Positions 1 to 4,994 of a stretch of 6,487 nt of DNA are shown here, piece after piece. The first letter of the stretch is position 1, and every line of letters begins with the position of its first letter. The stretch is from positions 1 to 6,487 of the forward strand of contig DAIEML010000134.1 of the NCBI GenBank assembly GCA_027349615.1. Direction: 5' to 3'. The position numbers were made by a program, and so were the translations under genes. A model generated the notes under the pieces. That model was not told the origin of the DNA. It did not search any database and saw only the letters and a list, made by a program, of their open reading frames with translations. This DNA is from Ignavibacteriales bacterium. GTDB taxonomy: Bacteria; Bacteroidota; Ignavibacteria; Ignavibacteriales; Ignavibacteriaceae.

Positions 1-627
1 AAAAATTTTGATTGCGAGAATTGTCCGTTCGATAAGGTGATAAGAAATTTATCAAACGAAAACGTTTTGCTGAATAACGACCAGCCGAACATCATAAATA
101 ATTTGATGGAAAAGTTACAGAATATTCACTTCGACGATAAAATTATTTATTTAAAAAATTGTTTAATCGCTAAACAAATTTTTGCCAACACTTATTTTCT
201 CGGTATCAATCCGATTATGATAAATTTTTTGGATAACGTCAGCATTTTTATGGAATATAAACCTTCCGAAATGATTTCGATCGGGAAAAAATTTATAAAC
301 TTCATCGGTGAATGGGGAACAGTTAGTATTTCTGCTCCGATGAATTTCTCAATATATGATAAAGTAAATAACCCGGCAGATGATCCGATGAAATCAAAAT
401 GGATCGCTGTTGTTGGCGCTATTCCGCAGGAAATTTCCTTCGGAGAATTATCTAAGAATGGCTGGATCGATTTATATAAAAAGTCGGTTGGAATTTTAGA
501 TAAAATCAAAACCTCATACCCTAAAGTTGGATTAACTATGCAGGACGGCGGTGTCCAAATTAATTATCTTCATCAGTTGGTCGGTAAAGAAAAATATTTA
601 GACATACTGCAATCTCTCGGTAAATGA
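1..627 (+). CDS. GcvH-like protein with CxxCP motif, lipoyl lysine absent (5'-partial)
   Basis: The reading frame is open from the first base, so the gene starts upstream of the window. A GTG at 37 could be an internal start, but the codons before it encode DCENCPFDKVIRN, a cysteine motif (Cys codons at 13 and 22) that I recall from long GcvH-like proteins of delta-proteobacteria, so I extend to base 1. The middle resembles a glycine-cleavage H/lipoyl fold: a strand with FLGINPIMINFL, then a hairpin region reading GEWGTVSISAP where GcvH has ESVKAxSDLYSP. Aligning SAP with YSP puts Trp (codon 313-315) at the lipoyl-lysine position, so it is probably not lipoylated. The C-terminal tail (GLTMQDGGV) also fits my memory of that long family. 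It is not a normal glycine-cleavage carrier, and no gcvT or gcvP lies in the window. A cytoplasmic adaptor or sensor role is only a guess. It ends just before a strong terminator. Confidence 0.7.
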   Translation, partial: KNFDCENCPFDKVIRNLSNENVLLNNDQPNIINNLMEKLQNIHFDDKIIYLKNCLIAKQIFANTYFLGINPIMINFLDNVSIFMEYKPSEMISIGKKFINFIGEWGTVSISAPMNFSIYDKVNNPADDPMKSKWIAVVGAIPQEISFGELSKNGWIDLYKKSVGILDKIKTSYPKVGLTMQDGGVQINYLHQLVGKEKYLDILQSLGK

Positions 628-653
628 GTAATGTTTTTAAAATTATTTTAAAG

Positions 654-681
654 TCCCACAAATTTTCGTGGGATTTTTTTT
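654..681 (+). terminator. Rho-independent terminator after the first GcvH-like gene
   Basis: Perfect 6-bp stem TCCCAC (654-659) with GTGGGA (668-673), an 8-nt loop, and an uninterrupted run of eight T (674-681). It lies 26 bp after the TGA stop and separates the first gene from the kinase operon. Confidence 0.88.
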
Positions 682-708
682 GTCAATGAGTTTAAATCGT
701 TGTATATA
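680..708 (+). promoter_or_regulatory. Candidate housekeeping-type promoter for the kinase operon
   Basis: TTGTCA at 680-685 matches the -35 consensus at 5 of 6 bases. A 17-bp spacer leads to TATATA at 703-708, which matches the -10 consensus TATAAT at 4 of 6. It sits directly after the terminator and about 40 bp before the kinase ATG, where an operon promoter is needed. In such AT-rich DNA this match is only moderately informative, and Bacteroidota-type promoters follow a different consensus. Confidence 0.35.
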
Positions 709-750
709 GCAAAAGGAATTTTTAAGTTTGTAGAAACGGGTGGGGATTTT

Positions 751-2268
751 ATGAAAACAAAAATACGAAATAAATTAAGCGTTCGACTTATCATTTCAAT
801 TTCCTTGATACTTTTCAGCATCCTGGCAATTTATACTTATATAATTATAAAAAATTTAGATGGTTTTTTAACTCAAGCTCGATTTGAAAGCGCTTATAAT
901 ATCAGCGATTTAATAAAAAAATCAACTCGATACAGCATGCTGCTGAACAGACGAGAAGATGTTCACCAGATAATAAAAACTTTAGGAACCGAAATTGGCG
1001 TTACCAACATCCGAATTTATAATAAACAAGGCTATATAATTTTTTCAACCGACACCTCAGAAATTTTTAAGAAAGTTGATCTTTCAGCTGAAGCCTGCAT
1101 CGTTTGCCATAACAGTTCAGTTCCTTTGAAAAGCCTGACCAATCAAAGCAAAATTAGAATTTATAAAAACCCTGAGAACAAACGCGTTCTTGGTTTAATA
1201 AATCCAATTCAAAATGAACACGATTGTTCAAGCTCTGATTGCCATGCGCATTCGCCAAAAGTTCAGATACTCGGAGTTCTTGATGTTGTTGTTTCTTTAG
1301 AAAAGCTGGATCAGATAACTGCGAAAAATACCAGGGAAACAATCTTGAACGCTTTGTTAATTACAGTCGTAATTTCATTTTTTGTCGGTTTGTTCATTAC
1401 GCTTTTAGTGAATAAGCCAATTAAAAAAATTACTAAAGGAATAGAAGAAATTGGGAAAGGAAATTTGAATTATAAAATTGAAGTTAATTCGAAAAATGAA
1501 CTTGGGCAAATGGCAAAACGCTTTAATGAAATGTCAGCCAAGCTGGATGAAGCTTACAAAGAAATAAAAAATTGGTCTGAAACATTAAATGAAAAAGTGA
1601 ATGAGAAAACTGAAGAACTAAAAAATATTTACAACCAGGTAAATCAAATTGAAAAATTAGCATCGCTTGGAAAGCTGTCTGCAACGGTTGCTCATGAGTT
1701 GAACAATCCTCTCGAAGGGATCTTAACTTACAGCAAATTGATAACAAGAAAATTGCAAGCGATGCAAAAAGACTCAGAATATTCCAAGTTGATTGAATAT
1801 TTAGATTTAATTTCTGGTGAATCATCTCGCTGCGGAAAAATTGTTAAAGATCTTCTTTTGTTTTCGCACGGCGAAAAAGATGAGTTTGCAAAAGAAGATC
1901 TTGTAAAAATTATTGATAAAAGTGTCACGGTCATTGGCCATCATCTGGAAATTCATGGAATTGAATTACAAAAAGAATTTCCGCCCGGACCAAATGAAAT
2001 ATTTTGCAATGCCCAGAAAATTCAGCAGGCCATAATGTCGCTTCTAATTAATTCTATTGAAGCGATGCCGAATGGCGGCAAAATAATTGTGAAACTTACT
2101 TGGGAAAAGAATCAAGCAGTAATCAGAGTTATAGATGAAGGAACAGGAATTTCGAAAAAAGATTTACCACATATTTTCGAACCGTTTTATTCCACAAAAG
2201 AAGCTTCGACTGGAACCGGACTCGGACTTGCAGTGGTTTACGGAATTGTAGCAAATCATAACGGCTAA
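751..2268 (+). CDS. Sensor histidine kinase with cytochrome c-type CxxCH motifs, cut short by an in-frame stop
   Basis: Membrane histidine kinase, 505 residues from the ATG at 751. I prefer this start to the TTG at 700 because a purine-rich GGGTGGGGA lies just upstream and the N-terminus then begins right before the first membrane helix. Order: helix at about 13-33; a roughly 160-residue extracytoplasmic sensor region holding CIVCH (116-120) and CSSSDCH (159-165), a CxxCH plus a CX4CH motif typical of covalent c-heme attachment; a second helix at about 198-220; HAMP from about 221; a coiled coil; an H-box with His315 (AHELNNP); and an ATPase domain with N-box Asn434, DEGTG at 462-466, FEPFYST and GTGLGL. 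The frame stops at TAA 2266-2268, inside the ATPase fold. The same frame then continues as recognisable kinase sequence to 2346. RR1 follows immediately and is the expected partner. The missing final strands may impair the kinase, unless the stop is an assembly error or is read through. Confidence 0.9.
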   Translation: MKTKIRNKLSVRLIISISLILFSILAIYTYIIIKNLDGFLTQARFESAYNISDLIKKSTRYSMLLNRREDVHQIIKTLGTEIGVTNIRIYNKQGYIIFSTDTSEIFKKVDLSAEACIVCHNSSVPLKSLTNQSKIRIYKNPENKRVLGLINPIQNEHDCSSSDCHAHSPKVQILGVLDVVVSLEKLDQITAKNTRETILNALLITVVISFFVGLFITLLVNKPIKKITKGIEEIGKGNLNYKIEVNSKNELGQMAKRFNEMSAKLDEAYKEIKNWSETLNEKVNEKTEELKNIYNQVNQIEKLASLGKLSATVAHELNNPLEGILTYSKLITRKLQAMQKDSEYSKLIEYLDLISGESSRCGKIVKDLLLFSHGEKDEFAKEDLVKIIDKSVTVIGHHLEIHGIELQKEFPPGPNEIFCNAQKIQQAIMSLLINSIEAMPNGGKIIVKLTWEKNQAVIRVIDEGTGISKKDLPHIFEPFYSTKEASTGTGLGLAVVYGIVANHNG

Positions 2269-2346
2269 GTTGAAGTTGAAAAAACATCTGACAAAGGAAC
2301 AACCTTTAGAGTTATATTACCTCAAAATGAAAAATTAATTGAGTAA
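2266..2346 (+). pseudogene. Displaced C-terminal end of the histidine kinase after a premature TAA
   Basis: Beyond TAA 2266-2268 the kinase frame stays open for 25 codons. They encode VEVEKTSDKGTTFRVILP and a short tail, the standard closing strands of a HisKA-type ATPase domain (usually HxGxIxVxSxxGxGTxFxxxLP). The frame ends at TAA 2344-2346, only 6 bp before RR1, as expected for an intact operon. The codon replaced by TAA would often be Lys, Gln or Trp; AAA to TAA or CAA to TAA is one base change. The full-length product would be 531 residues. The remnant is not decayed, so the event is either recent or a sequencing error. Confidence 0.8.
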
Positions 2347-2352
2347 AAAATT

Positions 2353-3708
2353 ATGAATAGAAAAGAAAAAATTTTAATTGTTGACGACGAAAAAATTGTA
2401 CGTGAATCCCTTTTCCATTGGTTTGAAGAAGAAGGTTATGAAGTTGAAACAGCCGAAGATGGTGAAACCGCATTAAAGAAATATGAAATGGTAAAATATG
2501 ATCTACTTTTAGTTGATATGAAAATGCCTGGTATGAGCGGCCTGGAATTATTGAGTACGATAAAATCAATTGATAAAGATTCTGTGATAATTTTGATAAC
2601 TGCATTCGCTTCTGTTCCGACTGCTATAACAGCATTGAAAAATGGCGCTTATGATTATGTTACAAAACCTGTTGATCCGGATGAACTGGCACATCTTGTA
2701 CAAAAAGCACTTGAACAAAGAGCGTTGAAAATTGAAAACAAACAACTGAAGGAAAAAATTGATGAGATAATTCGCCCGGATAATTTAATTGGCGATAGCC
2801 TTCAGATGAAAAAAATTTATGAGCTGGTTCAAACTGTAGCTCCAACAGACACAACTGTAATGATCAGAGGTGAAAGCGGAACCGGAAAAGAACTTGTTGC
2901 AAAAGCAATTCATATTAATAGTAACAGAAAATATTTTCCGATTATTCCGGTTAACTGCGGCGCTTTGGCAGAAACGATTCTTGAAAGCGAATTATTTGGT
3001 CATGAAAAAGGCGCTTTTACTGGTGCGCAATTTCGGCGTAAAGGAAAATTTGAAATGGCTGACGGCGGTACAATCTTTTTAGATGAGATCGGTTCAATTT
3101 CTATAAAAATGCAGATTGAACTTTTGCGCGTCATCGAAACCAAACAATTCAACAGAGTTGGCGGCAACGAATTAATTAAAAGTGATTTTCGAGTTATCAT
3201 TGCAACTAATGAACCATTGGAAGAACTTGTTAAAGCCGGCAAATTCAGAGAAGATCTTTATTACCGCTTAAATGTTTTTACAATTGTAATTCCGCCGCTG
3301 CGTGAAAGGAGATCAGATCTTCCGCTACTTGTTGATTTCTTCTTAAAAAAATTTTCTACCGCAATGAATAAGCCAATCCGTAGTGTTTCTAAAGAAGCGA
3401 TGGATTTCCTCGTAAATTATGATTGGCCGGGAAACGTTAGAGAATTGGAAAATGCAATCGAAAGAGCCATGGTAGTTGGAAAGAAAGATACAATTCAAGT
3501 AGGCGATTTACCTTTTCATATTTCATCAAATCATTTTGATGCTGATAACGGAAGCAAAAGTCTTTCTTCGATGGAAAGAAAATATATTTTAAAAATATTG
3601 AATGAAAATAATTGGAACATTTCTAAAAGCGCTCAAATTTTAGAAATTGATAGAGTGACTTTATATAATAAAATTTCTAAATACAGCCTCAGTAAAATAA
3701 ATAACTGA
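2353..3708 (+). CDS. Sigma-54-dependent NtrC-family response regulator (RR1)
   Basis: 451 residues in the classical three-part NtrC layout. The receiver domain (about 1-120) has acidic Asp11 and Asp12, phospho-acceptor Asp55, Thr83 and Lys105. A helical linker follows. The AAA+ domain (about 144-375) has Walker A GESGTGKE (173-180), glutamate-switch Asn201, a canonical GAFTGA loop (220-225) for sigma-54 contact, Walker B IFLDE (241-245), sensor-I Asn286, arginine fingers Arg299 and Arg305, and sensor-II Arg363 in GNVREL. A Fis-type helix-turn-helix (about 413-446) closes the protein, with recognition helix IDRVTLYNKI. All the key residues I checked are present, so it should be a competent phosphorylation-dependent activator of sigma-54 promoters. 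The start is 6 bp after the natural end of the kinase frame, and the upstream kinase is the likely phospho-donor. The stop overlaps the protease start by one base. Target genes are unknown. Confidence 0.96.
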   Translation: MNRKEKILIVDDEKIVRESLFHWFEEEGYEVETAEDGETALKKYEMVKYDLLLVDMKMPGMSGLELLSTIKSIDKDSVIILITAFASVPTAITALKNGAYDYVTKPVDPDELAHLVQKALEQRALKIENKQLKEKIDEIIRPDNLIGDSLQMKKIYELVQTVAPTDTTVMIRGESGTGKELVAKAIHINSNRKYFPIIPVNCGALAETILESELFGHEKGAFTGAQFRRKGKFEMADGGTIFLDEIGSISIKMQIELLRVIETKQFNRVGGNELIKSDFRVIIATNEPLEELVKAGKFREDLYYRLNVFTIVIPPLRERRSDLPLLVDFFLKKFSTAMNKPIRSVSKEAMDFLVNYDWPGNVRELENAIERAMVVGKKDTIQVGDLPFHISSNHFDADNGSKSLSSMERKYILKILNENNWNISKSAQILEIDRVTLYNKISKYSLSKINN

Positions 3709-4244
3709 TGGACATCTTCATTGCACCGATAAAATTTTCGAATTCATTATTGTTGAAAAGTATTGTTGATGAATTAAAAAGTAAGTTCGACTCAATAATA
3801 AAAGTTATCGATTTAGAAATTAATCTAGAAAATTTTTATTCTAAAGAAAGAGGGCAGTATTTCTCTACTCAAATTTTAGCCGAAGCAATTAATCTTACCG
3901 GTTCGCAAAATGGAAAAATAATTTTACTATCCGAAGTAGATATTTTTGTTCCGGTTCTCACTTTTATATTTGGGGAAGCTCAGCTTGACGGTAAACATTC
4001 TATAATATCCGTCTGCCGCCTGCACGAAGAATTTTATTCCGGAGAATCCAATGAAAAACTTTTATTAGAAAGAACATTAAAAGAAATTCTTCATGAACTT
4101 GGCCACAATTACGGTTTGCGGCACTGTTTGAATTGGGATTGTGTTATGCACTCTTCGCCTGGAATAGAGGAAGTTGATATAAAAGGAAATTCGTATTGCA
4201 GAGATTGCGCAAAACAAGTAGAAGGTTTTAAATATAATTTTTAG
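3708..4244 (+). CDS. amzA: Archaemetzincin-family zinc metalloprotease
   Basis: 178 residues, the usual size for archaemetzincin (archaelysin, peptidase M54). The catalytic motif is HELGHNYGLRH at 129-139: His129, His133 and His139 bind catalytic zinc, and Glu130 is the general base. It runs straight into the family's structural-zinc cysteines: Cys140, Cys145 (CLNWDCVM, with Met147 as the metzincin-turn Met), then Cys164 and Cys167 (CRDC). Upstream segments resembling GQYxSTxIL and IFGEAQ are also typical. There is no signal peptide, so the protein is cytoplasmic. The ATG overlaps the RR1 stop in TGATG, implying translational coupling, so protease and regulator levels should be linked. The natural substrate of bacterial archaemetzincins is not known to me. 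A role in turnover of a component of this signalling locus is an inference from position. The stop is TAG. Confidence 0.95.
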   Translation: MDIFIAPIKFSNSLLLKSIVDELKSKFDSIIKVIDLEINLENFYSKERGQYFSTQILAEAINLTGSQNGKIILLSEVDIFVPVLTFIFGEAQLDGKHSIISVCRLHEEFYSGESNEKLLLERTLKEILHELGHNYGLRHCLNWDCVMHSSPGIEEVDIKGNSYCRDCAKQVEGFKYNF

Positions 4245-4257
4245 AATCTAATTTATT

Positions 4258-4319
4258 TAATTATTTCTCATTGGTGAAAATGAAGAGCAAAATAGTTTTC
4301 TGTAAATGAGAAAAAATTA
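4258..4319 (+). repeat. Long AT-rich inverted repeat just after the protease gene
   Basis: Arms 4258-4272 and 4305-4319 pair at 14 of 15 positions, with a single A-A mismatch at 4263/4314. The core is TTTCTCATT with AATGAGAAA. Inside the 32-nt loop a second 6-bp stem can form (GAAAAT 4276-4281 with GTTTTC 4295-4300, one G-U pair), giving a long bulged hairpin in RNA. No T-run follows, so it is not a classic terminator. It may stabilise the operon's 3' end, or the arms may be protein-binding half-sites. Confidence 0.5.
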
Positions 4320-4518
4320 TTTAGAATGTTTTAATTATTTACAATTACAATCCAATTTTAATAATAATTCTTTAGTATTTAATATTTACTTTCGGAAATA
4401 AATAATAATTGATTTTCCCTCCGCTGTTAGTTTTTTCATCATTACATTCAGAGCAAAAATAATTTTTCTACCAATTAAAAATCCTAATAGAATATAAATT
4501 AAATCAGTACATTATTCT

Positions 4519-4535
4519 TTGGCTCATTGTTTGTA
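4519..4535 (+). promoter_or_regulatory. Imperfect sigma-54-like -24/-12 element
   Basis: The stretch TTGGCTCATTGTTTGTA has GG at 4521-4522 and, exactly 10 bases later, GT at 4533-4534 where the consensus has GC. The -24 part (TTGGC) is perfect and the -12 part is TTTGT instead of TTGC. It lies about 34 bp before the GTG start of the second GcvH-like gene. Sigma-54-type regulators flank it, which raises its plausibility, but the -12 mismatch lowers confidence. Confidence 0.35.
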
Positions 4536-4568
4536 TTCTAAATGATGATTAACCAATTGGGGTCCTAA

Positions 4569-4886
4569 GTGACTGGGATTTTGTCAAAATTAAATATTCC
4601 TAACGGAGTTTATTTTTCGAACAATAATTTATGGGTTCGAAAAAATATTTATGGATTAATTAAAGTCGGTATTAATGAATTAGCTTTAATTCAAAATAAA
4701 AATTTAATTATAGATAAAATTGTTGAAATTGAAACTACCGTTAAAAAAGGCGATTTTATTTTTAAAGCAGTTTCCGAAAAGGGAATAACTCAATATTATT
4801 CACCAATCAACGGATTGATAAAATTTATTAATCCTAATCTTCAAAGAAAAAAATCAGAGATCCATATGAGAATGATTGGATTATAA
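4569..4886 (+). CDS. Compact GcvH-like (lipoyl-domain) protein with candidate lipoyl lysine
   Basis: 105 residues. An in-frame TAA directly precedes the GTG at 4569, and no ATG is available until the extreme 3' end, so translation must begin at GTG or at TTG 4581. A GGGG run sits 6 bp upstream as a possible ribosome binding site. NNLWVR (19-24) matches the HxWVR of glycine-cleavage H protein, and KVGINELAL the following strand. VSEKGITQYYSPINGLI aligns with ESVKAxSDLYSPVSGxV, so Lys71 falls on the lipoylation site. The end is shortened: after INPNL the usual DPYGEGW segment is missing and the chain closes with a single strand. The N-terminal cysteine motif and C-terminal tail of the gene at 1-627 are also absent. 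It is probably a small lipoyl-type carrier or a regulatory derivative rather than the glycine-cleavage carrier, since no partner enzymes are nearby. Lipoylation is inferred from alignment only. Confidence 0.72.
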   Translation: MTGILSKLNIPNGVYFSNNNLWVRKNIYGLIKVGINELALIQNKNLIIDKIVEIETTVKKGDFIFKAVSEKGITQYYSPINGLIKFINPNLQRKKSEIHMRMIGL

Positions 4887-4888
4887 TA

Positions 4889-4981
4889 ATGCTTGCTGAA
4901 AATTTTACTAAAGATAAGTGTTCACTTTTCTCAGTTGAGAATTTTAAAAAATTAAATTCACAATATTTTAATCGCAGTTAA
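4889..4981 (+). CDS. Possible 30-residue small ORF between the GcvH-like gene and RR2
   Basis: ATG 4889 to TAA 4979-4981, beginning 2 bp after the previous stop and ending 13 bp before RR2, so it fills the gap neatly. The product is polar and lysine- and asparagine-rich with one Cys and no membrane segment. I recognise no family. The ribosome binding site is weak (TTATAATA). It may be a leader ORF, a remnant of the longer GcvH-like C-terminus, or chance in AT-rich DNA. Confidence 0.25.
   Translation: MLAENFTKDKCSLFSVENFKKLNSQYFNRS
4928..4941. repeat. 14-bp palindrome TTCTCA-GT-TGAGAA upstream of RR2
   Basis: Perfect 6-bp arms separated by 2 bp, 54 bp before the RR2 ATG. The same TTCTCA/TGAGAA hexamer forms the core of the two arms of the inverted repeat at 4258-4319. 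It is a candidate operator for a dimeric Fis-type helix-turn-helix such as that of RR1/RR2, or a small hairpin. Confidence 0.3.
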
Positions 4982-4994
4982 AAACGGAAATGTT

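Larger units (their letters stand above)
4245..4568. other. 324-bp intergenic region without a recognisable gene
   Basis: Very AT-rich, with stops in all frames and no credible ORF on either strand. It contains the hairpin at 4258-4319, repeated AATTATTT words, a sigma-54-like element near 4519-4535 and an 8-bp palindrome CCAATTGG (4553-4560) just before the next gene. On the minus strand a start-less run of about 30 codons containing CSEC was seen, but it is too short to call. The region looks like a regulatory spacer or decayed DNA between two copies of a module. Confidence 0.6.

Noticed and set aside
700..750. Upstream TTG start for the histidine kinase, adding 17 residues
   Set aside because: The ATG at 751 has a purine-rich stretch upstream and places the N-terminus right before the first membrane helix; the added residues overlap the candidate promoter.
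2266..2268. Stop-codon recoding at the kinase TAA
   Set aside because: Other genes in the window end in TAA, TAG and TGA, so no alternative code is indicated; TAA is not the selenocysteine or pyrrolysine codon, and no signal structure was seen.
192..3242. Several minus-strand open frames of 60-105 codons within the + strand genes
   Set aside because: They lie antisense to well-supported genes and show no recognisable domain; they are shadows of the coding frames.
4370..4470. Minus-strand run encoding CSEC followed by about 20 residues
   Set aside because: It has no start codon, is closed by stops within about 30 codons and resembles no family I know.
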